From contig NZ_LGHZ01000001.1 of assembly GCF_001266615.1 (NCBI RefSeq), forward strand, positions 124,001-188,000: a stretch of 64,000 bases of DNA, in the 5' to 3' direction. The notes under the pieces are model-generated. The model was not told the origin of the DNA. It did no database searches and saw only the letters and a list, made by a program, of their open reading frames with translations. Positions 10,506-19,987 of this stretch are shown here, piece by piece (the first letter of the stretch is position 1; every line of letters begins with the position of its first letter). The position numbers and the translations under genes are program-made. This DNA is from Kluyvera genomosp. 1 (GTDB taxonomy: Bacteria > Pseudomonadota > Gammaproteobacteria > Enterobacterales > Enterobacteriaceae).

Positions 10506-10535
10506 AGGGCTCCGTATACAGTCGGGGCCCTTTTT
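10506..10535 (+). terminator. osmB terminator
   Basis: AGGGCTCCG (10506-10514) pairs with CGGGGCCCT (10523-10531, one mismatch), followed by TTTTATT. Confidence 0.85.
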
Positions 10536-10586
10536 ATTGATGAGAATAGTGTCCAGGCACGATCACCGCACCCGGGAGGCTGTAGT

Positions 10587-10913
10587 TTAACCGCCAGCCA
10601 GTTTTACCTTCATTCCTTTGGCTTCTAGCAGCGTTTTTAACAGATCGCGTTTATCGCCCTGAATTTCAATCACGCCGTCTTTGAGCGAACCCCCGCAGCC
10701 ACATTTCTTCTTCAGTTCCGCCGCTAATTTTGCCAGCGCATCGTCGTCGAGATCGATACCGGTGATGAGGCATACACCCTTGCCTTTACGACCGCTGGTC
10801 TGTCGCTGGATACGCACCACACCGTCACCTTTTGGGCGCTCAGCGGCAACTTTCGGCTCATCGATACGGCCGCTTTCCGTCGAATAGACCAGACGGCTGT
10901 TGCTGTCGTTCAT
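10587..10913 (-). CDS. yciH: YciH, SUI1/eIF1-like protein
   Basis: 108 residues, the E. coli length. It belongs to the SUI1 family, homologous to eukaryotic initiation factor eIF1; bacterial YciH has been linked to translation-initiation fidelity and stress control. The conserved core [16 protein letters not shown] and [17 protein letters not shown] is visible. The start overlaps the pyrF stop by four bases (ATGA), so translation is coupled. It is the last gene of lapA-lapB-pyrF-yciH. Confidence 0.96.
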   Translation of the reverse strand: MNDSNSRLVYSTESGRIDEPKVAAERPKGDGVVRIQRQTSGRKGKGVCLITGIDLDDDALAKLAAELKKKCGCGGSLKDGVIEIQGDKRDLLKTLLEAKGMKVKLAGG

Positions 10914-11647
10914 TTCGCCCCCAAATTCAGCGATGCGTTAATACTGCGCAGAGTCTGCGCCGGATCGGCGGACTGCGTGACCGGGCGACCGATAACCATA
11001 TAGTCAACGCCTGCGGTCTGCGCCTGTTCTGGCGTCATAATACGGCGTTGATCGCCTGCATCACTGCCAGCAGGACGAATGCCCGGTGTAATCAGTTTAA
11101 ACGCCTGACCGAGCTCCCGCTTGAAGCGCACCGCTTCTTGCGCTGAGCACACCACACCATCAAGTCCGCAGTTTTTGGTCAACTGCGCCAGTTTTGCTGC
11201 ATAATCAGCCGGAGATAAATTAATGCCCAGATCCTGCAAATCGCTGGATTCCATGCTGGTCAACACGGTCACCGCAATCAGTAATGGTGCGTCTTTGCCA
11301 AACGAGGTCAGCGCTTCACGGGCCGCCGTCATCATTCTCGCCCCGCCGGATGCATGTACGTTCACCATCCATACGCCGAGATCCGCTGCAGCAGCTACCG
11401 CGTGCGCCGTGGTGTTTGGAATATCATGGAATTTCAGGTCCAGGAAGATATCAAATCCGCGCTGCTGTAGGTCGCGCACCAGCTGTGGCCCAAACAGAGT
11501 AAACATCTCTTTGCCGACTTTCAGTCGGCAATCGCGTGGGTCAATACGGTCAACAAAGGCCAACGCCTTGTCGCGATTATCATAGTCGAGAGCAACAACA
11601 ACAGGAGAGGAAGTAACGGCACGGGAAGAAGATGAAGCAACGGACAT
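10910..11647 (-). CDS. pyrF: Orotidine 5'-phosphate decarboxylase
   Basis: Catalyses OMP to UMP, the last step of de novo UMP synthesis. 245 residues, a TIM-barrel enzyme. The catalytic Lys-Asp network is in [11 protein letters not shown], and the phosphate-binding GIRPAG and VIGRPVT segments are present near the C-terminus. Cytoplasmic dimer. Downstream of lapB with a 150-bp gap that may hold a promoter, and overlapping yciH by four bases. Confidence 0.98.
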   Translation of the reverse strand: MSVASSSSRAVTSSPVVVALDYDNRDKALAFVDRIDPRDCRLKVGKEMFTLFGPQLVRDLQQRGFDIFLDLKFHDIPNTTAHAVAAAADLGVWMVNVHASGGARMMTAAREALTSFGKDAPLLIAVTVLTSMESSDLQDLGINLSPADYAAKLAQLTKNCGLDGVVCSAQEAVRFKRELGQAFKLITPGIRPAGSDAGDQRRIMTPEQAQTAGVDYMVIGRPVTQSADPAQTLRSINASLNLGAK

Positions 11648-11797
11648 GACTGGACCTTCTTATTGATGGGCACGCGGGGTGCGGAAAAGGTAAACGGGCA
11701 GCATTCTACCTGCACCACCCAGCGCGCACAATGCCGGAGGCTACCGTCGGGGGAAATTAGAGTATGTTGTAACTATACAGGGCGTTTTTTTGGAAAT

Positions 11798-12967
11798 TTA
11801 CTGGCCGTCGAGACCGCGAATCGGTTTAATCGTCGACCACGCCCGACAGGACGGACAGTGCCAATACATGGTGTAGGCAGTGAAACCACACTTTTGACAA
11901 CGGTAGCGCGGTTTGCTGCGTACCTGCTCGCCCACCATGTCGCGCAGTACCATCAGGCTCTCTTTCGCGCGCCCTTCCTCCGCCTCGTTCAGGTGGTAGT
12001 CCATCAGCTTATGGAACACGCGCATCGTCGGATGGCGTTGCAGCTGGCGCGTCACGTAAGTCTGCGCCACTTCGCTGCCTTTACCCTGCTCAACCACCTG
12101 CGCCAGCATCAATTCAGCCGTCGCACCGGTATTTTCTTCCACGCAGCGCTGTAGGAAATGTTCCCACTCGCTGGTTTTACCCAACTGGTGATAACAGGTT
12201 TGCAGCATTTCCAGCGTTTCGCTGACCAGCTCTTTATCCTGATCGATAACCCGCAGCAGGCAGTCCATGGCTTTGGCATAATCGCCCTTTGCCATCCACG
12301 CGCGGCCCATCATGATAGATACGCGCGCGCTAGACGGGTCGGCCGCTGCGCCGCGTTTAAGCAACGCCATGGCTTTATCCAGGTCGTCATTGCCCATCTG
12401 CTGCAGCGCCAGCTCGCACCAGAAATGGGCGATTTCGCCACGATGTTTGTCTTTACCGAGTTTCACCAGACGCTCGGCGGTATCAATGGCTTTTTGCCAG
12501 TCGCTGGTTGCCTGATAGATTTGCAGCAGCTGCTGTAGCGCGCTGATGCGGAAGTCGGTTTCATCCACCAGCTGATTGAACATATCTTCAGCGCGATCGT
12601 ACATCCCGGCCGCCATGTAATCGCGGCCGAGCTGTTGCACTGCCAGCAGACGCTGATCGTAGGTCAGCGAAGCGCTTTCCATGAGGGTTTGGTGAATACG
12701 GATGGCACGGTCAACTTCGCCGCGCGAGCGGAAAAGGTTCCCCAGCGTCAGGTGAGCCTCCACGGTGCCGGTATCCTCTTTCAGCATATCGAGGAACAGG
12801 TCAACCGCTTTGTCCTGCTGGTTGCTTAAAAGAAAGTTCACCCCTGCCACGTAGTCACGCGACAAGCGGTTCGCTTCGTCCTGTTTGGACTGTTGTGCAC
12901 TTCTGCGGCCCATATACCAGCCGTAAGCGGCGGCGACGGGTAAAAGCAGAAACAACAACTCCAGCAT
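11798..12967 (-). CDS. lapB: LapB (YciM), lipopolysaccharide assembly/LpxC control protein
   Basis: 389 residues, the E. coli length. It couples LPS synthesis to demand by promoting FtsH cleavage of LpxC. An N-terminal membrane anchor (about residues 1-20, LELLFLLLPVAAAYGW) is followed by tandem TPR repeats facing the cytoplasm. A C-terminal rubredoxin-type metal knuckle carries CQKC and CPSC (YRCQKCGF...YWHCPSCRAW). It starts six bases after the lapA stop, forming the conserved lapAB pair. Confidence 0.97.
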   Translation of the reverse strand: MLELLFLLLPVAAAYGWYMGRRSAQQSKQDEANRLSRDYVAGVNFLLSNQQDKAVDLFLDMLKEDTGTVEAHLTLGNLFRSRGEVDRAIRIHQTLMESASLTYDQRLLAVQQLGRDYMAAGMYDRAEDMFNQLVDETDFRISALQQLLQIYQATSDWQKAIDTAERLVKLGKDKHRGEIAHFWCELALQQMGNDDLDKAMALLKRGAAADPSSARVSIMMGRAWMAKGDYAKAMDCLLRVIDQDKELVSETLEMLQTCYHQLGKTSEWEHFLQRCVEENTGATAELMLAQVVEQGKGSEVAQTYVTRQLQRHPTMRVFHKLMDYHLNEAEEGRAKESLMVLRDMVGEQVRSKPRYRCQKCGFTAYTMYWHCPSCRAWSTIKPIRGLDGQ

Positions 12968-12973
12968 AGCTAA

Positions 12974-13282
12974 TTATTCCTTCGCCATCGGGGACGCCGG
13001 CGTTTCCGGAGTGACCGTATCTGGCGCAATCTGGTGCTCCAGTCTTTTAATTTTACGTTCTGCGCGCAGCAGCGATACGCGAACGCGTAACCAGAACAGG
13101 CCGCAAACCAGCCAGCCAATAGCGAAACCTACGGCAAACAGCACCGCCAGCAACGTCGAAATTCTGAATTCACCCTGAGCCAGTAAATAGTTAAAGGTCA
13201 CGAGCTGATCGTTTTGCGCACCCAGTGTCACTGAGATGACGAAAATCGCTAACACCAATAAAAAAATCAGTAGGTATTTCAC
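12974..13282 (-). CDS. lapA: LapA (YciS), small inner-membrane protein
   Basis: 102 residues from a GTG start at 13282; the frame is open further upstream, but GGGAAG lies just before this GTG and the length equals E. coli LapA. Two membrane segments (KYLLIFLLVLAIFVISVTLG and LLAVLFAVGFAIGWLVCGLF) are followed by a basic coiled tail. It works with LapB in LPS assembly. First gene of lapA-lapB-pyrF-yciH. Confidence 0.93.
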   Translation of the reverse strand: MKYLLIFLLVLAIFVISVTLGAQNDQLVTFNYLLAQGEFRISTLLAVLFAVGFAIGWLVCGLFWLRVRVSLLRAERKIKRLEHQIAPDTVTPETPASPMAKE

Positions 13283-13450
13283 ATTACTTCCCGTTATGCG
13301 GCTTTTGCAGCGTATACACAGCACCCAGCCTTATAAAATAACATCTTCACCGCGACGACGAAATGGAAAAGCGTGCCGTAAGTTAACGATCTGAGGGTAA
13401 CCACGATGAAAATCAACCCTTTCCCTCTTTTCCCGGCGTCGCGCCCTTTT

Positions 13451-14176
13451 TTATGTCTCTTTTTCCAACAATCCACCTAGCCGTTGTATCAACCAGCACG
13501 CCAGCGTGGCGATAATCCACGACATCACCGTCGCCACCATCAGATCCAGCGGCCAATGCATGCCCAACAGCAGGCGGCTCCCCATGACGCCCACGGCCCA
13601 TGCCATTGCCAACGTCAATCCCAGCGCATGACGACGCGACCACAAGAGCCCCACCAGCAGTAATGCCCAGGTAGCAGCAAACATCGTGTGTCCGGACGGA
13701 AAGGCAAATCCGGTTTCTTTTTGCCAGTGATGGCGTAAAAAACCGGGAATATCATTTTGTTGCGCCAACTGTTCTTTGACCAATGCGCTACGTTCACTGC
13801 GCTTTAAAGTGTAGAACTGCTCAACGGGAATCTGCTGTGTTTTTTCAAGCCAGAGGACAAAGGGTCTTGGCTCCTGCACCTGTTCCTTGACCAGCGATTT
13901 TGCTCCCTGCCCCAAAACCACTGCCCCGCTGAGAACAGCCACCACGATTACCGACATGCGGAAATTTGGCCTTAACCGCCACAGCACCACGCCACAAAGC
14001 ACCAGATGCGTTATCACGCCCCAAGGTTGCGTCACCGTTTCAGTAATCGCATACAGCGCGTGAAGCCCCCATCCACTCGGCCCAGGTAACCACTGCCAGC
14101 CGGTCAGCCAGACCACAAATGGCATGAGTAAAAGTATGGTGGCGGCGAGTGTCGTTCGTCCGGCAATAGCGCGCAT
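13451..14176 (-). CDS. pgpB: PgpB, phosphatidylglycerophosphatase B / undecaprenyl-diphosphate phosphatase
   Basis: Inner-membrane PAP2-family lipid phosphatase acting on PGP and undecaprenyl diphosphate. 241 residues from ATG 14176, preceded by GGAAGAG; the open frame extends upstream without a ribosome site. All three PAP2 motifs are present: Lys97...RP (QEPRPF, Arg104), PSGH at 160-163 (catalytic His163) and SRLLLGMHWPLD with nucleophile His207 and Asp211. About 13 residues shorter at the C-terminus than E. coli PgpB. Six membrane segments expected. Confidence 0.95.
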   Translation of the reverse strand: MRAIAGRTTLAATILLLMPFVVWLTGWQWLPGPSGWGLHALYAITETVTQPWGVITHLVLCGVVLWRLRPNFRMSVIVVAVLSGAVVLGQGAKSLVKEQVQEPRPFVLWLEKTQQIPVEQFYTLKRSERSALVKEQLAQQNDIPGFLRHHWQKETGFAFPSGHTMFAATWALLLVGLLWSRRHALGLTLAMAWAVGVMGSRLLLGMHWPLDLMVATVMSWIIATLACWLIQRLGGLLEKET

Positions 14177-14278
14177 TTCTCTTCCTTTTTCTATCAATGT
14201 CACTACGTTAGCAAAAAATATCATGTCAATTTTGTGCGCTTTACAAGCGGTTGCCCGCGCATCATTAGGTGAAGTAAA

Positions 14279-14294
14279 GCACGTTGTGGCAAAA
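14279..14294 (+). promoter_or_regulatory. Possible SoxS-type site before ribA
   Basis: GCACGTTGTGGCAAAA fits the SoxS pattern GCAC-N7-CAAA. ribA is paraquat- and SoxRS-inducible in E. coli. The site lies about 50 bp before the ATG. Tentative. Confidence 0.35.
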
Positions 14295-14343
14295 TAAGGA
14301 AAACAGAAGGCGCTAATGACGCTGAGATAATCTGGAGAATCAC

Positions 14344-14934
14344 ATGCAGCTTAAACGTGTGGCAGAAGCCAAACTGCCAACCCCATGGGGCGATTTCCTG
14401 ATGGTGGGTTTTGAAGAACTGGCAACCGGTCACGATCACGTGGCGCTGGTTTTTGGTGATATTACTGGGCAAACGCCCGTGCTGTCGCGAGTTCACTCTG
14501 AATGTTTGACTGGCGATGCGCTCTTTAGCCTGCGTTGTGATTGCGGTTTCCAGCTCGAAGCCGCACTGTCGCATATCGCGGAGGAAGGTCGCGGTATCCT
14601 GCTGTACCATCGCCAGGAAGGTCGTAACATCGGCCTGCTGAATAAAATTCGCGCCTACGCGCTGCAGGATCAGGGCTACGATACCGTCGAAGCCAACCAT
14701 CAGCTCGGGTTTGCCGCCGATGAGCGTGACTTCACGCTGTGCGCCGATATGTTCAAGCTGCTGGGCGTTGATGCCGTTCGTCTGCTGACCAACAACCCGA
14801 AAAAGGTTGAGATCCTGACCGAAGCAGGTATCAACATCGTTGAGCGCGTTCCGCTGATTGTTGGACGCAACCCGAAAAATGCCCACTATCTCGACACCAA
14901 AGCGGCAAAAATGGGCCATCTGCTCAAACAGTAA
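14344..14934 (+). CDS. ribA: GTP cyclohydrolase II
   Basis: First committed enzyme of riboflavin synthesis: opens GTP and releases formate and pyrophosphate. 196 residues, the E. coli length. Zinc ligands Cys54, Cys65 and Cys67 are visible in [18 protein letters not shown]. The GTP-binding and catalytic part includes [11 protein letters not shown] and LTNNPKK. Transcribed alone on the plus strand, divergent from pgpB, with a hairpin after the stop. Confidence 0.98.
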   Translation: MQLKRVAEAKLPTPWGDFLMVGFEELATGHDHVALVFGDITGQTPVLSRVHSECLTGDALFSLRCDCGFQLEAALSHIAEEGRGILLYHRQEGRNIGLLNKIRAYALQDQGYDTVEANHQLGFAADERDFTLCADMFKLLGVDAVRLLTNNPKKVEILTEAGINIVERVPLIVGRNPKNAHYLDTKAAKMGHLLKQ

Positions 14935-14940
14935 TACGGT

Positions 14941-14977
14941 TGTCGCCGTTTATGCCAATAAGCGGCGACACTTTCTT
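14941..14977 (+). terminator. ribA terminator hairpin
   Basis: TGTCGCCG (14941-14948) pairs with CGGCGACA (14963-14970); further pairs (TT/AA) close the loop. CTTTCTT follows. Confidence 0.7.
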
Positions 14978-15204
14978 CGCATCACCTGGTCAGTTCACTT
15001 CGTTCCCCCGCTTCTTGTATCCCTTCCCTTTCTCGCGGCATACTTATCACGCGGTTTGTACAGCCCATTGCAGAAAGTTGCCCGCGGTCTTCACCCGAAC
15101 AATACTTCCCTGCTGAGATTCTGCTTCTGGAACGTTAAGCGGCTGCTTCAGATATCCGCAGCCGCGCTTACGATAAGGTGAGGGCCCACAATAGGCCCGG
15201 TTAT

Positions 15205-17880
15205 TTAATTCAGCATATTACGTATGACATAGTGCAGGATGCCGTCATTCTGGTAGTAAGTCAGCTCGGTTGCGGTATCAATACGGCAGCGACACAACAA
15301 CGTCTGCGGCTTCCCATCGGCGCGCGTCACCACCACCGGAATTATCGCTCCCGGACGCAACTGCTGTAGTCCGGTAATATCAATCCGTTCGTCCCCGGTG
15401 AGATTGAGCGTTTTGCGCGTTTCCCCCTGCGGGAATTCCAGCGGCAAGATCCCCATACCAATCAGGTTCGAACGGTGAATACGCTCAAAGGATTCAGCGA
15501 TCACCACGCGAACCCCCAGTAGACGGGGGCCTTTCGCCGCCCAGTCGCGGCTAGAACCAGAGCCATACTCCTTACCTGCAATGACCGCCAGCGGCGTGCC
15601 TTGAGCCTGATAGTGCATCGCGGCATCGTAAATCGACATCACGTCATTGCCCGGCAGGAGACGAGTCATACCGCCCTCCACGCCCGGCACCATTTCGTTA
15701 CGAATACGAATGTTGGCAAAGGTGCCGCGCATCATTACCAGGTGATTACCTCGGCGTGAACCGTAGGAGTTAAAGTCACGGCTGGCAACGCCATTTTCCT
15801 GTAAATAACGCCCGGCCGGGCTATCCACCTTAATACTGCCTGCGGGGGAAATATGGTCGGTCGTCACCGAATCACCGAGCATTGCCAACACCCGCGCACC
15901 GTGGATATCCTGCACCGGGTCGGGCGTCACTCCCATCTGATCAAAGAAAGGTGACAGACGGATATAGGTTGAATCAGCCTGCCAGCCGTAGGTATCCGAC
16001 GCGGGAACCTCAATGGCCTTCCATTCCGGCGTGCCGGCAAACACTTCAGCATATTCTTTATGGAACATCTCGGTGGAAACCTGCTGCACCGCCTGGGCTA
16101 TCTCTTCGCTGCTTGGCCAGATATCTTTCAGATAAACCGCTTTCCCATTACCGTCATATCCCAACGGCTCGATGTTAAGGTTGAGCTTCATATTGCCCGC
16201 CAGCGCATAGGCCACCACCAGCGGCGGTGAGGCCAGCCAGTTGGTTTTCACCAGCGGATGAATTCGACCTTCAAAGTTACGGTTACCCGACAGCACCGCG
16301 CCGACCGTCAAATCCCCCTGCTTTATCGCGCTTTCGATGGGCTCCGGCAGCGGGCCCGAGTTACCAATACAGGTGGTACACCCGTAACCCACCAGATTAA
16401 ACCCGAGCTGGTCTAAATACGGCGTCAGCCCGGCATGGGCCAGATAGTCAGAAACCACTTTAGAACCCGGTGCCAGCGATGCTTTCACCCATGGCTTCGG
16501 CATCAGCCCACGCTCTACGGCTTTTTTCGCCAGCAGCCCGGCCGCCATCAGCACGCTTGGGTTAGAGGTGTTGGTACAAGAGGTAATCGCCGCAATCACC
16601 ACCGCCCCTTCCGGCAGCGCGTATTGCTGGCCGTTAAGGCTAAAGGCGATGGCTGATTTTTCCGTACCCGCCGCATTAACTTCAAGTTCAGTAGCGGCAT
16701 TAAATGCCTGCGGAACATTGCCTAGCGCAACGCGATCCTGCGGGCGTTTCGGCCCGGCGAGGCTGGCCTCGACATCGCCCATATCCAGCGCCAGACTCTG
16801 TGTAAACACCGGCTCATCGCCGCTTTGACGCCACATTCCCTGGGCTTTGGCGTAGGCTTCCACCAATGCCACCTGTTCATCGCTGCGCCCGCTGAGGCGC
16901 ATATAAGACAGCGTCACATCATCAAGCGGGAAGAAACCGCAGGTGGCACCGTATTCTGGTGCCATATTGGCGATAGTGGCTCGGTCTGCCAGCGGCAGTG
17001 AATCCAGACCATCGCCGTAAAATTCGACAAATTTGCCCACCACGCCGAGTTTACGTAGCATCTGCGTGACCGTCAGTACGAGGTCAGTAGCGGTGATTCC
17101 TTCACGGAGCTTCCCAGTCAGCTTGAAGCCAACCACGTCAGGGATCAGCATTGATACGGGCTGCCCCAGCATGGCCGCTTCGGCCTCAATGCCACCCACG
17201 CCCCAGCCCAGAACGCCAAGGCCATTAATCATGGTGGTATGCGAGTCGGTACCGACAAGCGTGTCGGGGTAAGCGACCCATTCATCACCTTGTTGATCGC
17301 TCCAGACCGCCTTGCCGAGATACTCAAGGTTAACCTGGTGACAAATCCCGGTACCTGGCGGCACAACGCGGAACTGGCTAAAAGCCTGTTGTCCCCAGCG
17401 CAGGAAGGTGTAGCGCTCATGGTTTCGCGACATCTCAAGGCGGACGTTTTCTTCGAAAGCATCATCGTCGCCGAAATGATCTACGGTCACCGAGTGGTCA
17501 ATCACCAGATCCACCGGCGATAGCGGGTTCACTTTGCGGGTATCGCCCCCTAATCGCTTCACCGCCTCACGCATCGCGGCCAGATCGACGACGGCCGGAA
17601 CGCCAGTGAAGTCCTGCATCAGGACGCGCGCAGGGCGGTAGGCAATTTCACGATCCGCATGGGCGTTTTTCAACCATCCCGCGAGAGCCTGAATATCCTC
17701 GGCCGTCACCGAATCGCCATCTTGCCAGCGCAGCAGGTTTTCAAGTAGGACTTTCAGGGATTTTGGCAGGCGGGAGAGATTTCCCAACGTGTTGGCGGCG
17801 CGCGCCAGGCTGTAGTAGTGGTAGGTTTTATTTTCGACCTGGAGCGTATCCTTGCAGGCCTCTCTTAGTGTTAACGACAT
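15205..17880 (-). CDS. acnA: Aconitate hydratase A
   Basis: [4Fe-4S] aconitase of the TCA cycle (citrate to isocitrate); in E. coli the stress and stationary-phase isoenzyme, which also binds RNA when its cluster is lost. 891 residues, the E. coli length. The cluster cysteines are in SCTNTSNPS and [11 protein letters not shown]. Substrate-binding motifs GSRRGNH and [16 protein letters not shown] are near the C-terminus. A strong AGGAGG precedes the ATG. Transcribed towards ribA; upstream lie ymiA-yciX and an AT-rich control region. Confidence 0.98.
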   Translation of the reverse strand: MSLTLREACKDTLQVENKTYHYYSLARAANTLGNLSRLPKSLKVLLENLLRWQDGDSVTAEDIQALAGWLKNAHADREIAYRPARVLMQDFTGVPAVVDLAAMREAVKRLGGDTRKVNPLSPVDLVIDHSVTVDHFGDDDAFEENVRLEMSRNHERYTFLRWGQQAFSQFRVVPPGTGICHQVNLEYLGKAVWSDQQGDEWVAYPDTLVGTDSHTTMINGLGVLGWGVGGIEAEAAMLGQPVSMLIPDVVGFKLTGKLREGITATDLVLTVTQMLRKLGVVGKFVEFYGDGLDSLPLADRATIANMAPEYGATCGFFPLDDVTLSYMRLSGRSDEQVALVEAYAKAQGMWRQSGDEPVFTQSLALDMGDVEASLAGPKRPQDRVALGNVPQAFNAATELEVNAAGTEKSAIAFSLNGQQYALPEGAVVIAAITSCTNTSNPSVLMAAGLLAKKAVERGLMPKPWVKASLAPGSKVVSDYLAHAGLTPYLDQLGFNLVGYGCTTCIGNSGPLPEPIESAIKQGDLTVGAVLSGNRNFEGRIHPLVKTNWLASPPLVVAYALAGNMKLNLNIEPLGYDGNGKAVYLKDIWPSSEEIAQAVQQVSTEMFHKEYAEVFAGTPEWKAIEVPASDTYGWQADSTYIRLSPFFDQMGVTPDPVQDIHGARVLAMLGDSVTTDHISPAGSIKVDSPAGRYLQENGVASRDFNSYGSRRGNHLVMMRGTFANIRIRNEMVPGVEGGMTRLLPGNDVMSIYDAAMHYQAQGTPLAVIAGKEYGSGSSRDWAAKGPRLLGVRVVIAESFERIHRSNLIGMGILPLEFPQGETRKTLNLTGDERIDITGLQQLRPGAIIPVVVTRADGKPQTLLCRCRIDTATELTYYQNDGILHYVIRNMLN

Positions 17881-17971
17881 AGCTCCTCCTTAAATAGCGG
17901 GTATCACGACTCTCCTTAGGGGATATATAAAAGATAACACACCCAGCGGATATCGCCGGGAAAGGGCTCAG

Positions 17972-17990
17972 ATTGATAAATATGATCAAT
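17972..17990. promoter_or_regulatory. Inverted repeat upstream of acnA
   Basis: ATTGAT-N7-ATCAAT is a perfect 6-bp inverted repeat about 90-110 bp upstream of the acnA start. The half-sites resemble FNR halves, but the spacer is seven rather than four bases, so it is not a standard FNR site. Confidence 0.35.
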
Positions 17991-18086
17991 ACGTTATTAG
18001 AACTAGCAACCGTCTGGAATTAATAGCAGGGAAAGGATTGGCTTCGTATTTTGGTAACAAATGAAGGGCAGAGAATAACCATGAGA

Positions 18087-18254
18087 TTATTGTTTCTTAT
18101 TCTCATCCTGGTTAAAGAGATCAATAAAATCCTTTTGTTCGGGCGTCAATTTCCATTCCGCAGGAATATCGACTTTATTATTTTTTTCGGCAGGAGTTTT
18201 CTTTGCCGCAGGCGCTCTCGGCTTAACAGGTTTGACACGTTCGGACGTCAGCAT
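18087..18254 (-). CDS. yciX: YciX-like small protein
   Basis: 55 residues, lysine-rich, soluble, no signal peptide: MLTSERVKPVKPRAP, then KNNKVDIPAEWKLTPEQKDF and an acidic, asparagine-rich end. It starts two bases after the ymiA stop (TGACTATG), so the two are co-translated. Position between cysB and acnA and the pairing with ymiA match E. coli ymiA-yciX. The name rests on position and size; function unknown. Confidence 0.7.
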   Translation of the reverse strand: MLTSERVKPVKPRAPAAKKTPAEKNNKVDIPAEWKLTPEQKDFIDLFNQDENKKQ

Positions 18255-18256
18255 AG

Positions 18257-18373
18257 TCAGCCCCAGAACTTCCAGGCCAGGTAGGCAATCGCCAACCAAA
18301 ACAGCGCGGAACCCAGGAATACGCTTAACCACGCCTTACGTTTCATGCCAGAGCCTTTATTTTCTGCTGCCAT
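18257..18373 (-). CDS. ymiA: YmiA, small single-span membrane protein
   Basis: 38-residue open frame on the minus strand. MAAENKGSGMKRKAWLS leads into one membrane span ending LAWKFWG. It closely matches remembered E. coli YmiA around KRKAWL-VFLGSALFW and the final WKxWG. Positive residues before the span predict an N-in orientation. The upstream gene of a two-gene unit with yciX. A second in-frame ATG (residue 10) could also serve as start. Confidence 0.8.
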   Translation of the reverse strand: MAAENKGSGMKRKAWLSVFLGSALFWLAIAYLAWKFWG

Positions 18374-18787
18374 GACGCCTCTCTCACAATCGATATTACT
18401 TATCATTTTCACACCAATTAATTGTTACAACTAATCATCGCTGAGATAAATCCTAAGTAAATTCTAAGCAAAAATCCAGTGATTTTGCGAATTGTGCGCA
18501 GAGATTTATTTATTCTTTTGACGACAAATAGATATTTGAGCAGAGAAGTTTGCCTAACGTTAAATTTATTTCTACTTTTGCTGCATTGTTGCTAATAGGA
18601 ACAATTCTTAATCAAGAAATTAGCGCAATTTCGAGGGCTTATTGTCTAAATAATTAGGGTTAAAGAAAAGGGGCAAGACAGGGATCTCATCAGATTACTC
18701 AATGAGGGGGATTCGGGCGATCAATCCGGACAGTCGTCAATGCAACATAACGTTTATGGGGGGATAGGTCCGGCACGCTGTCGGGAT
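18374..18787. other. AT-rich gene-free stretch between cysB and ymiA
   Basis: About 410 bases without a supported gene. It is clearly more AT-rich than its neighbours and probably holds the ymiA-yciX promoter. A loose inverted repeat (AATCCGGACAG at 18723-18733 against CTGTCGGGATT at 18778-18788, one mismatch, 44-base gap) lies near the cysB terminator. No small ORF with a convincing ribosome site was found. Confidence 0.6.
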
Positions 18788-18823
18788 TAAAAGGCTATCC
18801 GCCTCCTGTGCAGGAGACGGATA
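18788..18823 (-). terminator. cysB terminator
   Basis: On the minus strand TATCCGTCTCCTG pairs with CAGGAGGCGGATA (18796-18823, one G-T) and TTTTAAT follows three bases later. Strong intrinsic terminator just after cysB. Confidence 0.85.
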
Positions 18824-18832
18824 AACTGAGGG

Positions 18833-19852
<1,020 letters not shown>

Positions 19853-19940
19853 TTAATCATAAGAAATGCATCTTCTATAACCACTATATCATTTATAGCA
19901 AGTGTGTATAGATGGAAACAAAAAATAATAACGAGGTTAT

Positions 19941-19963
19941 AAAAAAGGGCCGCAATGCGGCCC
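19941..19963 (-). terminator. topA terminator
   Basis: On the minus strand GGGCCGC pairs with GCGGCCC (19947-19963), flanked by A-run and T-run (CTTTTTT). Classical bidirectional-looking intrinsic terminator between topA and cysB. Confidence 0.92.
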
Positions 19964-19987
19964 TTTGTAAACGTTACGCGATGAACG

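Noticed and set aside
17881-18086. FNR site upstream of acnA
   Set aside because: The only candidate has a 7-base spacer instead of 4, so it was listed as an unassigned inverted repeat.
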